A DNA stretch of 64,000 bases from CBFHMJ01 sp965656875 (GTDB lineage: Bacteria; Pseudomonadota; Gammaproteobacteria; Enterobacterales; Alteromonadaceae): positions 124,001-188,000 of the forward strand of contig CBFHMJ010000027.1 of NCBI GenBank assembly GCA_965656875.1. The letters run 5' to 3'. The position numbers and the translations under genes were made by a program. The notes beneath the pieces were generated by a model. It did not search any database, was not told the DNA's origin, and saw only the letters and a program-made list of their open reading frames with translations. Positions 26,867 through 36,679 of the stretch are shown here, piece by piece. The stretch's first letter is position 1; every line of letters begins with the position of its first letter.

Positions 26867-26898
26867 CGGTATTGTCAGTCAACGATCTGACAATACCG
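26867..26898. terminator. long inverted repeat between convergent genes
   Basis: CGGTATTGTCAG / CTGACAATACCG is a perfect 12 bp stem with the 8-base loop TCAACGAT. It lies 87 bp after one stop and 11 bp before the other convergent stop. No T run on either side, so it is either a weak bidirectional terminator or a stabilising hairpin. Confidence 0.5.
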
Positions 26899-26909
26899 GC
26901 GCAATCAAA

Positions 26910-27335
26910 TTAACTCACTGCTTCTACCGAAACCTCTGGCACCCATAATGTCTGCCAGCGTTCGATTTTCTCTTCTGTTGATAATTCTTTTGGCGATACT
27001 GACACCGCTGGTTTAAAGGCATCTTTTTCCGCCAGCACATTGGCATTGACGGCAGCCAGAGTGTTTTCGCCATCCTTGTAGGTGATAAATCCGACCTGGC
27101 CACAGTTCGCGCAGGACATAAATTCAGCGGTGTTTGAACCTTGCTTAACAATATAAAAATTTGGTTTGCCTACGGTAACACTCAGTTTTCCCTCAGCGTC
27201 TGAGACTGACACAACTTTATGACGAGTACAAAACTCACAGTCGCAGGCTCTGGGTTCTATATCAGCTGCGGCCACAGCCGATTCATAGGTTAGCTTTACA
27301 TTGCCACATTTACACTGGCCCTGATATTGATTCAT
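26910..27335 (-). CDS. GFA-fold (CENP-V/GFA) zinc protein
   Basis: A protein of 141 residues with the cysteine pattern of the GFA/CENP-V family: CKCG near the N-terminus, ACDCEFCTRH in the first third and CANCG in the middle, binding two zincs. Members are named after glutathione-dependent formaldehyde-activating enzyme, but that activity is doubtful for most; treat function as unknown. The C-terminal 40 residues hold no extra motif. Single gene. Confidence 0.85.
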   Translation of the reverse strand: MNQYQGQCKCGNVKLTYESAVAAADIEPRACDCEFCTRHKVVSVSDAEGKLSVTVGKPNFYIVKQGSNTAEFMSCANCGQVGFITYKDGENTLAAVNANVLAEKDAFKPAVSVSPKELSTEEKIERWQTLWVPEVSVEAVS

Positions 27336-27824
27336 ATGCGTCTTCCTTTAGAAATTAATACTATTTTTTGACGTTATGATAACAATTAAATCACATATGT
27401 CATGTGTAAATTTTCAAGACAGTTCTTACGCTGATATCCATTCCTTCAGAACTTGGTAACAAGTGAAAAACTGTTTTCGTGTCTATTTCTACCTGCAAAC
27501 GTTTTACTCATTTCTACTACATTTTAAGCAACCGCACCCGCCACCAGCAGTGAACAGGATCTACCCGTTCGTACAGCTTTTTTAAACGTGAATAATTACA
27601 GCCTGTTTTTTATTCTCTCGCCATTGATAATTCACAAATATGAACTAGACCTAAAGCAATAGTCACAAAACAGCATAGTAGCCCGGCAAGGAACAATAAA
27701 ATGCATCCAATAACCGCCAGGGTCACACCGGAGTGGATTAATTAACACGTTTGTTTTCAGCACCCCGCCACTCAACGTTACGTTTTAACCCCTCGTCATT
27801 TCACAACGATGTAGAGACACCGCT
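27336..27824. other. intergenic region without a visible gene
   Basis: 489 bp between the divergently placed GFA and chemotaxis genes. No open frame with protein character, no convincing sigma28 promoter (TAAA...GCCGATAA) and no stable hairpin was seen. It must carry the promoters of both neighbours. Confidence 0.6.
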
Positions 27825-29822
27825 ATGAATATCCGAAAAAAAGCGCTAATTATCAGTATTGCCCCGGCTATTGCCATTGTCGGGCTGTTACTAACGTTAC
27901 TGTTGAGTGATTACCGGGCATCACTCCGAACAGACTCTATCGACCGAGCCAGACTGCAACTGGAAAATCTGGCGCACTTTATTGATGGTCGAAATCTGCA
28001 CGCAGTTACCACAGCAAAAACGCTGGCCAGTACTCAACAAGCGGGATTGATGGGCAATCACCCACTCTCTATGGCGATTGCCCGGCAAACACTGGCAAAC
28101 CACAGTGAATTTCAGGGCGCATATTTTGGTTATGATCAAGGTATTGCTCCGGTTTCATCAACTGCCGGACTGGATGAAAATTGCTGTAAAGACGGTCGTT
28201 TTCTGCCTTATTTTTATCGGGATAGTAACGGTATTTCACTCGCACCTTTGCTGGATATGGAGACCGGGCTTTATTACGAAGGTTTAAGAAAACGCTGGCA
28301 ACAAGCAACACCAGGACAGGAACACTGGTTGATCACCGAACCGTATATTTACGAAGGAACAGCGTTAGTTGAACAGGTTTATCCGATTTTAATTGAGGGA
28401 AAATTTATAGGTATCGCAGGCGTTGATCGTAAACTGGATAAGCTATTAACGTTAATTGATGATTTTCGCCCCTACAACACCAGTAAAACCTGGCTGATTA
28501 GTCGGCTGGGTAAATTCATCACCGCAACTCACGATACCAAGCGCGTATCAATGAAGTCAGTCGCTGAATTCCCGGCTTTAAATCGTTTATTTAAAGCGCC
28601 AGGTTCCAACCAGCAAACCCGGGTCACTGAAGGAGAAGATCCGGCAACTGGCAACGCCGTCTATGTCATTTATACCTCAATTCCCACCGGTGAATGGGGG
28701 CTGGTCACAACGGTCGAGAAAGACGAATTAATGGCACCAGTGACCAGGAGTACATACACAGCGATTAGTACAGCGGTTGTTCTGTTATTGCTGCTGTCCG
28801 GCATTGTTTATGTGTTGGTGACTCGTATGGTGTCGCAACCACTTGCGGATATTCTGGAGAAACTGCAGCGAGTTGCTGAAGGTTGCGGCAACCTGAAAAC
28901 CCGGGTCGAAATCAACAGTAATGACGAAGTGGGTGAACTGGCGACGGCCTTTAACCGCTTTATAGGTACTCAAGCCGATATGATTGGGCAACTCGACCAG
29001 GCTGTTTCCCGGATGGATAGTAGTACTCAGACGATGAAAGACACGATTGATTCCACCAAAGGGGCTGTGTCCTCGCAACGAAATGAGCATCTGCAAGTGT
29101 CTGCGGCCGTCTCTGAAATGTCGGCAACTGCTCGGGAAGTCGCTAAAAATGTGTCGCTGGTCGCCAGTAATATCAGCGATGTAACAACCGATATCGAACA
29201 TGGTCAGTCATCAGTGGCAGAAACCGTCTCGGGCGTTGATCATCTGGAACAGGAATTAAACCAGTTAAGTTCCACGATTGATGATGTCAGCCGCGCAGCC
29301 CATGAAATCGGTTCTGTGCTGGAAGTCATTAATGGCATTGCAGAACAGACCAATCTGTTAGCCCTGAATGCCGCCATCGAAGCTGCGCGAGCCGGTGAAC
29401 AAGGCCGGGGATTTGCGGTTGTTGCCGATGAAGTTCGGACACTGGCTCAACGAACTCAGTCATCCACCCTCGAAATTCATCAGGTCATCGAAACATTACA
29501 GCGAACTGCGGAACTGGCGGTGAATTCTATGGTCACAAACCGTAAGAGCCTTGAACATTTGATTGGAACCGCCAATGTTGCAGGAGATTCACTCGGTAAA
29601 ATTACCGATGCGATGACGGCGATTGAAGATATCTCTAATCAAATTTCAGTGGCCGCAGAACAGCAATCCGCGACGACAGACGAGATTGACCGCAATATTC
29701 ATCGAATTGTCGAATCGGCTGAACATTGCGGCACCCTGGCAACCCAGGCGGCTGATTCTGTGAACGATATGGACCAGACGGCAAAAGAAGTCGCACAACT
29801 GGTTAATCAGTTCGAATACTAA
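27825..29822 (+). CDS. methyl-accepting chemotaxis protein with dCache-type sensor
   Basis: A protein of 665 residues. N-terminal transmembrane helix (about 7-28), a large periplasmic sensing region (about 30-310) with the PAS-like dCache look (FQGAYFGYD, FLPYFYRDS, GIAGVDRKLDKL), a second transmembrane helix (about 313-335: VVLLLLLSGIVYVLV), HAMP (about 335-390) and the signalling domain, with the highly conserved hairpin tip at about 505-545 (EQTNLLALNAAIEAARAGEQ). No C-terminal CheR-binding pentapeptide; it ends VNQFEY. The ligand is unknown. Single gene with its own terminator. Confidence 0.95.
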   Translation: MNIRKKALIISIAPAIAIVGLLLTLLLSDYRASLRTDSIDRARLQLENLAHFIDGRNLHAVTTAKTLASTQQAGLMGNHPLSMAIARQTLANHSEFQGAYFGYDQGIAPVSSTAGLDENCCKDGRFLPYFYRDSNGISLAPLLDMETGLYYEGLRKRWQQATPGQEHWLITEPYIYEGTALVEQVYPILIEGKFIGIAGVDRKLDKLLTLIDDFRPYNTSKTWLISRLGKFITATHDTKRVSMKSVAEFPALNRLFKAPGSNQQTRVTEGEDPATGNAVYVIYTSIPTGEWGLVTTVEKDELMAPVTRSTYTAISTAVVLLLLLSGIVYVLVTRMVSQPLADILEKLQRVAEGCGNLKTRVEINSNDEVGELATAFNRFIGTQADMIGQLDQAVSRMDSSTQTMKDTIDSTKGAVSSQRNEHLQVSAAVSEMSATAREVAKNVSLVASNISDVTTDIEHGQSSVAETVSGVDHLEQELNQLSSTIDDVSRAAHEIGSVLEVINGIAEQTNLLALNAAIEAARAGEQGRGFAVVADEVRTLAQRTQSSTLEIHQVIETLQRTAELAVNSMVTNRKSLEHLIGTANVAGDSLGKITDAMTAIEDISNQISVAAEQQSATTDEIDRNIHRIVESAEHCGTLATQAADSVNDMDQTAKEVAQLVNQFEY

Positions 29823-29839
29823 TCCGGTTTCCTCCCCAC

Positions 29840-29886
29840 GGCTCAGGCAACTCCCCCACAATTTTTTGTTGCCTGAGCCTTTTTTC
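29840..29886 (+). terminator. terminator after the chemotaxis receptor
   Basis: The stem GGCTCAGGCAAC / GTTGCCTGAGCC (12 bp, 16-base loop) is followed by TTTTTTC. Begins 18 bp after the stop. Confidence 0.92.
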
Positions 29887-30059
29887 TGTTTCATTTTCGT
29901 TACTCCTGCTTCCACCTGAGTTTGTTCAACTATCAGCCAGTGTTCTACCATCAAATTCTCTTCTGTCGCACACCGTTCATCACTGACCCCGTACTCAACA
30001 AAATGATATGGACATAACATATAAAACAAGATTGTTCCGCAACATCACAGGTAAGTATT

Positions 30060-30563
30060 ATGGCCGCATCACCGTTAACGCCACTAAAATCCCGTTTCCT
30101 GACATACACGTTTGTATCTGGCGCGTTTGTATTTGGCACCTTAGTAACTGGCGCTTTACTGCCAGGCATGAGCATCGCCGGTGAAGCGGTTGTTCCGTAT
30201 TGGCAAGCAAACTATGGCGCAACCTATACGCTGAATATCAGCAATATCAGTAATAGCCCGACCGATGTGAATGTCAGCTTGTATAACAAAGATGGGGAGC
30301 TTTATACCGGGAGTTATCAAACCGATAATGGCGGTGCGTTAAATCAACTATTTACCATTCCACCTCATCAAACAGTCTGGATTTGGGTCAACGGTCCTTC
30401 GGGCAACACCATAGGTTCCACCATGCGAGGATATGGTGTCATCACCAGCAGCCCTACCAACAGCACCGAAGAAGCCGCGCAAATTGTCGCCTTTGGCAAA
30501 TATGACGGAAAAGGCACTCACCGCTGGATGGGTATCCCGATTAATAATGGTCTGCCATTTTAG
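30060..30563 (+). CDS. secreted protein of unknown family, paralog C
   Basis: A protein of 167 residues with an N-terminal export signal (hydrophobic stretch about 16-40, probable cleavage around SIAGEA). The mature part begins VVPYWQANYGATYTLNISNIS and has an immunoglobulin-like beta-sandwich look: NISNSPTDVNVSLYNKDGELYTG, then an aromatic strand HQTVWIWV. It ends INNGLPF. The protein at 30769 shares the same layout throughout. I do not recognise the family. Start ATG 30060 has AGGTAAG upstream. Confidence 0.75.
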   Translation: MAASPLTPLKSRFLTYTFVSGAFVFGTLVTGALLPGMSIAGEAVVPYWQANYGATYTLNISNISNSPTDVNVSLYNKDGELYTGSYQTDNGGALNQLFTIPPHQTVWIWVNGPSGNTIGSTMRGYGVITSSPTNSTEEAAQIVAFGKYDGKGTHRWMGIPINNGLPF

Positions 30564-30768
30564 GCGCTGCTAAACCGACAGATGTACACAATACGTGTAA
30601 ATTTATAGCTTATTCACTTTTCTTCCATGTACCTTTAACGGTTATGCTGATACAGTTCGTTTCTGCTATGAAAACGCTTTCACAATGTTTCAGCATGAAC
30701 CGTTATTGTACTCAGCCAGAATCTGATTCTGCAGTATCACTGCTATAACAATCATTACGTTTATCACT

Positions 30769-31287
30769 ATGCACATAAAGCTTAATAACGCTGTTGTATC
30801 ACCTACATTATTTTTATCTTCTGTCCTTTCTTGTCTGAAAAGCGGCGTCATTTTCGTTGTTACCATGATTTATTTACTGGTCGTGACTACTGATGCCAAC
30901 GCTGGCGATACCTCCATTCCTTTCTGGCAAGCTAATAAATACACCCATTACACCCTGTTCTTGCGCAATATCAGTGATACGCCAGCGGAAGTAGTCGTGC
31001 AATTATTTAATCAGGATGGTTCTGTATACAGCGGCAACTATCAAACCAGCAATGACAGTCGCATCGATCAGGCGTTTATTCTTCCCGCCAAATCATCAAG
31101 CTGGGTTTGGGTTCAGGCGGGTGAAGGCTCAACGGTGAGTTCTCGTATCCAGGGGTTTGGTCGCATTGAAAGCAGAGTACCTGAAGAGGCCGAAGGACAA
31201 CCTCGCCTGATGGCCTGGGAACTGGCGGGAAACCCGGACACCGATTACATTAAACCGGTGCCTCTTAATGGTGGAATGTGGTTTTAA
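30769..31287 (+). CDS. secreted protein of unknown family, paralog D
   Basis: A protein of 172 residues. Signal region with a hydrophobic core (GVIFVVTMIYLLVVTT) and probable cleavage after DANA. The mature part, SIPFWQANKYTHYTLFLRNIS, DTPAEVVVQLFNQDGSVYSG, NYQTSNDSRIDQAF and SSWVWV, aligns position by position with paralog C and ends PLNGGMWF. 205 bp separates it from paralog C, so these are diverged tandem duplicates. A role at the cell surface is inferred only from export. Confidence 0.75.
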   Translation: MHIKLNNAVVSPTLFLSSVLSCLKSGVIFVVTMIYLLVVTTDANAGDTSIPFWQANKYTHYTLFLRNISDTPAEVVVQLFNQDGSVYSGNYQTSNDSRIDQAFILPAKSSSWVWVQAGEGSTVSSRIQGFGRIESRVPEEAEGQPRLMAWELAGNPDTDYIKPVPLNGGMWF

Positions 31288-31307
31288 ACGAACACAGCAC
31301 TTAAACC

Positions 31308-31496
31308 TTAACCGGCAAACCAGCGATACATATTGTTAGTGAGAATCGTTTTGTTGACATGTGGTACACCTAAATGGCTGATCCCAGGACCGATACGCGA
31401 ACATTCAGCGCGGTATTTCTGCCAAACCAACTGCACCAGTTCAAATAACGCCGCGTCCTGAACGTTGATCACATCCTGCTTATTTTTGAACGTCAG
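31308..31496 (-). pseudogene. possible remnant of a protein-coding gene
   Basis: A 62-codon open stretch on the minus strand has good protein character (QDVINVQDAALFELVQLV, then GPGISHLGVPHV, ending NNMYRWFAG) but no ATG start. An in-frame TAA lies 9 bases before its first leucine codon, and beyond that TAA the same frame continues with a further 20-odd plausible codons before another stop. This looks like a decayed gene end, or a short gene starting at an internal GTG. Family not recognised. It fills most of the gap between paralog D and the exonuclease gene. Confidence 0.35.
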
Positions 31497-31612
31497 TTTA
31501 GCGGTTTAGTCAACGCATGGGTTGAATAAACCGGAGTTAGCCAGGGTATTTACCACTGTTGTGACAGGCTGATACACTGCGCGTCCAGTCTATTCGCCAT
31601 GATGAGAAAATA

Positions 31613-32227
31613 ATGAGCCAGGCCGATACCATAGTGATCCTCGATTTTGAAACCACCGGTTTATCACCCACAACGGGCGACAGAGCCATAGAAATCGGTG
31701 CTGTAAAATTAATTGACGGCGAAGTTGTTGCACAGTTCCAGCAACTCATGAATCCAGGTATGCGCGTGAGCAATTTTATTGAAGATTACACTGGTATCAG
31801 TAATGACATGCTTAGCGATGCGCCAGACTGTGAAACGGTCATGGATGAATTTCTGGACTTTCTCGGTGATGACAATTTGGTCGCACATAATGCGTCTTTT
31901 GATCAACGTTTTCTGGATGCCGAAGTTAGCCGAATCAATCGGCGATATCCCGGACAGTTTGCCTGCTCCATGCTGGCGGCGCGACGAATATATCAACATG
32001 CGCCTGATCACAAACTCGGCACCTTAGTGCAATTTGCCAATCTGGACGGTGACGGACAATTTCACCGAGCGTTATACGATGCCCAAATGACCGCTAAAGT
32101 CTGGATTGCCATGCTTGATGAACTTCACACTTGTTATGGTATTGCTGATGTTCCTTTCAAGCTTATGCAAACCATTGCCCGAACGCCCAAACATCGTGTA
32201 GTCGGATTATTGAACGACTTTGCCTAA
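31613..32227 (+). CDS. DnaQ-like 3'-5' exonuclease (DEDDh)
   Basis: A protein of 204 residues. Exo motifs: ILDFETTGLSP (D, E), a middle HNASFDQRFLD (D) and HRALYDAQMTAKVW (H, D), i.e. the DEDDh set of the DnaQ/epsilon superfamily. No polymerase-binding C-terminal tail like that of DnaQ, so probably a stand-alone DNA or RNA trimming exonuclease. Single gene; the start ATG at 31613 is supported by GATGAG upstream, a modest site. Confidence 0.87.
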   Translation: MSQADTIVILDFETTGLSPTTGDRAIEIGAVKLIDGEVVAQFQQLMNPGMRVSNFIEDYTGISNDMLSDAPDCETVMDEFLDFLGDDNLVAHNASFDQRFLDAEVSRINRRYPGQFACSMLAARRIYQHAPDHKLGTLVQFANLDGDGQFHRALYDAQMTAKVWIAMLDELHTCYGIADVPFKLMQTIARTPKHRVVGLLNDFA

Positions 32228-32383
32228 GTCGTTCAAGCGTTGGCCGTAAAACCTTCACAAATCACCTTTCTTAGCCGTTAAAATCCCGGAACGAGCGACC
32301 AATTATCAGCTATCGCACACCATCATTTGATCCCCCGTTTTGCCCTGGTATAATGTCGCGTCTTTTTTCCAGGGGTTTTATGA

Positions 32384-33322
32384 ATGGCAAACGCAGCTGA
32401 AGCCAAAGCGCAATACAATTTCAACAAGTTACAAAAACGTCTTCGTCGTGAAGTCGGTAAAGCAATTGAAGACTTTAATATGATCGAGGAAGGCGACCGG
32501 GTAATGGTTTGCTTGTCCGGTGGTAAAGACAGCTACACCTTGTTACATATTTTGCGTAACCTTCAGCAACGCGCCCCGGTGAATTTTGAACTGTTCGCGG
32601 TTAATCTGGATCAGAAGCAACCCGGTTTTCCTGAGCATGTATTGCCTGAATACCTGGAAACACTTGATATTCCGTGGAAAATAGTTGAAGAAGATACCTA
32701 TTCCATCGTAAAAGATAAGATTCCGGAAGGAAAAACAACCTGCTCGCTGTGTTCCCGCTTACGTCGTGGTATTTTATACCGCACTGCGAAAGAAATTGGT
32801 GCGACCAAAATCGCGCTGGGACATCACAGAGACGATATCCTTGAAACGCTTTTCTTAAACATGTTTTTTGGTGGCAAAATGAAAACCATGCCGCCTAAAC
32901 TTATCAGTGACGACAAAGAACATATCGTGATTCGTCCACTGGCGTACTGTAAAGAAAAGGATATCGCTCGTTTCTCCGAGCAGGTGGGTTTCCCAATTAT
33001 TCCATGTAACTTGTGCGGCTCGCAGGAAAACTTACAACGCCAGTCGATCAAAAGCATGTTAAATGACTGGGATAAAAACTTCCCGGGCCGTATAGAAACT
33101 ATGTTTAAGGCGGTCCAGAATGTTGTGCCATCACACCTGGCCGACACTGAATTATTTGATTTTAAATCGGTGGGTAAAACACCCATGCCAGACATTGAAG
33201 GCGATACCGCATTCGATGCACCTGACATCCCCACCGTACCAGCGGGACTGACAGACCTCTCCAGTGAAGAATGGGCGGGTGACTCGCCCGAACAATTGTC
33301 AGTCGTAACTATTCAACCATAA
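32384..33322 (+). CDS. ttcA: tRNA 2-thiocytidine biosynthesis protein
   Basis: A protein of 312 residues that thiolates C32 of several tRNAs. The PP-loop SGGKDS lies at 45-50. Two CxxC pairs (C120/C123 in TCSLCSR and C208/C211 in PCNLCGSQ) would bind the iron-sulfur cluster. LGHHRDDILET is also typical. The C-terminal 50 residues are low in motifs and acidic. The start is chosen at MANAAEAKAQYNFNKL. Single gene. Confidence 0.96.
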   Translation: MANAAEAKAQYNFNKLQKRLRREVGKAIEDFNMIEEGDRVMVCLSGGKDSYTLLHILRNLQQRAPVNFELFAVNLDQKQPGFPEHVLPEYLETLDIPWKIVEEDTYSIVKDKIPEGKTTCSLCSRLRRGILYRTAKEIGATKIALGHHRDDILETLFLNMFFGGKMKTMPPKLISDDKEHIVIRPLAYCKEKDIARFSEQVGFPIIPCNLCGSQENLQRQSIKSMLNDWDKNFPGRIETMFKAVQNVVPSHLADTELFDFKSVGKTPMPDIEGDTAFDAPDIPTVPAGLTDLSSEEWAGDSPEQLSVVTIQP

Positions 33323-33413
33323 ATAACCCCGCCGGACGGTAATGTCCGGATGCAGCAAATCGGGATTATTTGTGAAGCGGCATCGTCATTGTGACGATGC
33401 CAACTGAGGGTTT

Positions 33414-36005
33414 ATGAAGCTATTTAATCGTTCACCGCTTTTTCTCGCGCCTGTGTTAGCGCTCTCGCTCTCTGCCTGTACCAGTACGCCTCAAGTCGAA
33501 GAAACGCCTCTCGTTACTCAGCAGTTTTATCCCGCCTGGCAATACGCCTTTGAACCTGAACATCCATTGAGAAAAACCGAAGAGCAATGGAAAGCCTTTG
33601 TCGATAAAGGATATTTCAACGCTTACGTGCCTCACCGAACGTTAACAGCACCGATCATGGATATGTCACTGGCTGATGTTTGTCTCGATGAAAATCAACA
33701 GGTATTAAAACAAGCCGTTGAAGCACATCCAACCGCACTGGTTAGCCATTATTTGTTGTGGCGTTGTAATTACACCAGCACAGAGATGTCGCAGTTCAAT
33801 GAAAACTATCAGGCCATGCAGAAAATCATGCAGGTCATGGTCGGGCGGAACAAAGGGAAAGACATTAAAGATCCTATTGAGATCCGCGAATATCAGGAAG
33901 CGGTGCTGTTGCTCCAGTTTGACGGTTTAACCGTCCTGGATACCGAGTTGTATTTCACCAATGACCGTTATCTATTCAAAATTCATGTCTACGACGATAC
34001 GCTGCAACGCTACGATATTCGCTATTTCAGTAATTATCGCCTGCTCAGTACAGTGATCGATGAACAACAAAGCTTCAGTATGGACCAGCTCACGGCGACC
34101 CGGTTTTTACTGGACTTTCAGAATCTGCAAGTTAGTTCATTATTAGCAATTCCCAGCGCTCGTGATGCCCTTCGTCGTAAAAACTATCAACGCGCTATCG
34201 CTATCCTCGCACCATACCGGGATCAATCGCCTCTGGCCTATACGCTGATTTCTATCGCCTGGTTAATGAATGGACAAACCGCAGACTTTGCCAAGGCTAA
34301 AAGCTGGATCGAGCAAATTGCGGAAACAGGCATGATTGAAGCCAGCATTGCTCTGGCGATGTATCACACCCTGCCAGACAGCTCAGAATACAGTCTGGAG
34401 AAAGCCACTGAATACGTGGACCGGGTCGATTATGTCACCGACAACAATCAAGGCTCTCGCCTGTTCACTGGCTTATTGTCCAGAATGGATAACGGTGATG
34501 ATTTGATTCGTCAGTGGCTCACCGCCTGGCCGACTGACGCGCATATCAATGGCCTGGTCGAAACCGCTGCGGATTACAATTTCCTGTTACCGCATGGCCG
34601 TAACCACCAGCGTGAACGTGATTTGTATGAACTGGCAATAGAATTTGATAACGCGACTGCGCTGTATAATCTGGCGATCATGTATCAAAACGGCGCTGGG
34701 ATAGAGGTAGACGACGAAAAAGCATGGCAACTGTATCAACAGGCCGCCGCCATGAATCACGGTGGTGCAATGTCAAACATTGGCTACTGGTATAGTACAG
34801 GTCGCTTTGTTGAAAAGAGCGAAGAAACAGCGATTGGCTGGTATCAAAAAGCCTCAGAAGCGGGTTCAGTACAAGCCATGAATAATCTCGCCTGGTATTA
34901 TCGGGAAGGTATTCTGGTAGAAAAGAACCCAGAAAAGGCGCTGGCGTTGTACCGCGCAGCCGCAGATAAAGACAATGCCTATGCACTCTATAATCTCGGC
35001 TACCTGTATCAGCAAGGTAAATTCGTTGACCAGGATTATCAGCAAGCAAAAACCTATTATGAACGAGCTGCCAATCAAGGATTTAGTCAGGCGGTATTAT
35101 CACTCGCCTGGTTTTATATGGAAGGCATGGGCGTAGACCCTGACCCACAACTGGCGATTACCTTGTTTAAATCCGCCGCCAAAGAAAATCCGGGCCAGGC
35201 GAACTACTATCTGGGTCAACTGTACTACAACGATACTTACGGCATAAATGATGAGACCACCGCGAAGGTTTACTTTGAGCAAGCCTGGAAAGCCGGTAAC
35301 AAGGATTCTGCGGTCATGCTGGGTTACATCAATCAGTACGGCAACAACAAGGATATCGAGCAGGCAAAGCACTGGTATAACACCGCGTGGAATCAGGGTA
35401 AATCCGAAGCGGGCCTGTGGCTGGCTGCCCTCGCCTTTAATGATAAATACTCACTGGAACACCAGAAGAACCGCGAGACCTTGTCTATTCTGACTGAGTT
35501 TTCCACCCGTCAGAAATTTGATTTTGATGTATTAGTGGGCGACCTGTTCTTAAACGATGAATACTTTGAACAGGACTTTAAACGCGCTTTCCCATACATC
35601 GAGCGTGCAGCAAATCGTAAAGATCCAGTCGCTATCAACAACCTGGGCGAATATTATCGATTCGGCCACGGCAACATTAAGGTTGATTTCGATAAGGCGA
35701 TGGCGCTTTACCAGGAATCCGCTCAACTAGATACTGACGTCGCGTTTTATAACATTGGTGAAATGTATGAAATGGGCCAGGGTGTTCAGGCCGATACCGC
35801 CAAAGCAAACGCCTGGTATGTCAAGGCCGCCGAAGCAGGCTTTGGCCCGGCGATGGTAAAAGTAGCCCGGTATTTACTGGATTTATCCGCCCATAAAGAT
35901 CGTGATGGCAATGTCCTGAAAAACCGCGCCATTGAGTGGTTAAAACGAGCCAATGCGGTAGGAAATGCTCAGGCTATGGAGTTGTTGAAGGGATTGGTTG
36001 ATTAG
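33414..36005 (+). CDS. large Sel1-repeat (SLR) lipoprotein
   Basis: A protein of 863 residues. Lipoprotein signal with lipobox LSAC near residue 22. A region of about 370 residues without clear motifs is followed by many Sel1-like repeats (about 415-860), e.g. ALYNLAIMYQNGAGIEVDDEK, AMSNIGYWYSTGRFVEKSEE, AMNNLAWYYREGILVEKNPE, AYALYNLGYLYQQGKFVDQD and AFYNIGEMYEMGQGVQADTA. SLR proteins form superhelical scaffolds for protein-protein interaction; here it would be in the periplasm, anchored by lipid. No enzyme motif. Single gene. Confidence 0.85.
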   Translation: MKLFNRSPLFLAPVLALSLSACTSTPQVEETPLVTQQFYPAWQYAFEPEHPLRKTEEQWKAFVDKGYFNAYVPHRTLTAPIMDMSLADVCLDENQQVLKQAVEAHPTALVSHYLLWRCNYTSTEMSQFNENYQAMQKIMQVMVGRNKGKDIKDPIEIREYQEAVLLLQFDGLTVLDTELYFTNDRYLFKIHVYDDTLQRYDIRYFSNYRLLSTVIDEQQSFSMDQLTATRFLLDFQNLQVSSLLAIPSARDALRRKNYQRAIAILAPYRDQSPLAYTLISIAWLMNGQTADFAKAKSWIEQIAETGMIEASIALAMYHTLPDSSEYSLEKATEYVDRVDYVTDNNQGSRLFTGLLSRMDNGDDLIRQWLTAWPTDAHINGLVETAADYNFLLPHGRNHQRERDLYELAIEFDNATALYNLAIMYQNGAGIEVDDEKAWQLYQQAAAMNHGGAMSNIGYWYSTGRFVEKSEETAIGWYQKASEAGSVQAMNNLAWYYREGILVEKNPEKALALYRAAADKDNAYALYNLGYLYQQGKFVDQDYQQAKTYYERAANQGFSQAVLSLAWFYMEGMGVDPDPQLAITLFKSAAKENPGQANYYLGQLYYNDTYGINDETTAKVYFEQAWKAGNKDSAVMLGYINQYGNNKDIEQAKHWYNTAWNQGKSEAGLWLAALAFNDKYSLEHQKNRETLSILTEFSTRQKFDFDVLVGDLFLNDEYFEQDFKRAFPYIERAANRKDPVAINNLGEYYRFGHGNIKVDFDKAMALYQESAQLDTDVAFYNIGEMYEMGQGVQADTAKANAWYVKAAEAGFGPAMVKVARYLLDLSAHKDRDGNVLKNRAIEWLKRANAVGNAQAMELLKGLVD

Positions 36006-36097
36006 GTACAATCCTTGAGATTACTTACCGGCTCTTTTATGAGCCGGTTCATTTTCAATTATCATTTGCAGTAAACTTCTAAATATTTTCAGTACAA

Positions 36098-36523
36098 CTA
36101 CCCCATTCGCTTCACCATTGGATGTTCCGGCACCAACTGTAATAAATCCCAGCGATTACCATATAAATCTTCAAACACTGCAACTGTGCCGTATTCCTGC
36201 TCAACGGGTTCCCGAATGAATTTAATACCCTGCGCTACCATGTGATGATAGTCCCGCCAAAAATCATCGGTATTTAAAAACAAGAACACACGTCCACCAG
36301 CCTGGTTGCCAATAAAAGTCTCCTGCTCGGCAGTTGAAGCTTTGGCCAGTAACAAAGTAACGCCATTACTACCTGGTGGTGATACCACAACCCAACGTTT
36401 GTCCTGTTCCGGCTGATAACTGTCTTCGATTAATGTGAAATTTAGTTTATCTACATAAAACGCTATAGCTTCATCATAGTCTTTTACCACCAGCGCTATA
36501 TGAACAATATTTTGTTTCATCAT
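36098..36523 (-). CDS. VOC (glyoxalase/bleomycin-resistance) superfamily protein
   Basis: A protein of 141 residues. The paired beta-alpha-beta-beta-beta layout is visible: NIVHIALVVKDYDEAIAFY, then VVVSPPGSNGVTLLL, and the second module with GIKFIREPVEQEYGTVAVFEDLYGNRWDLLQ. The metal-type residues H8 in HIALVV and E in the second module (AVFEDLYGN) are present. Reaction not known. The start is at one of two adjacent ATGs (36523 or 36520); the longer frame (36559) is not supported. Confidence 0.82.
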   Translation of the reverse strand: MMKQNIVHIALVVKDYDEAIAFYVDKLNFTLIEDSYQPEQDKRWVVVSPPGSNGVTLLLAKASTAEQETFIGNQAGGRVFLFLNTDDFWRDYHHMVAQGIKFIREPVEQEYGTVAVFEDLYGNRWDLLQLVPEHPMVKRMG

Positions 36524-36679
36524 GATTCTCGTTGTTTTTGGAATCAGGGATTTTTGCATAGTAGCGTTTTGGGGTGCAAGGAGGTGTTAGGGCATTTTCA
36601 AGTCTGGAGGGATTGTTTACTGAGCAGCTTATCAAGCTAAGCTGCTCCGTTATGTCATTTAAAAATACAACATCAAAGA

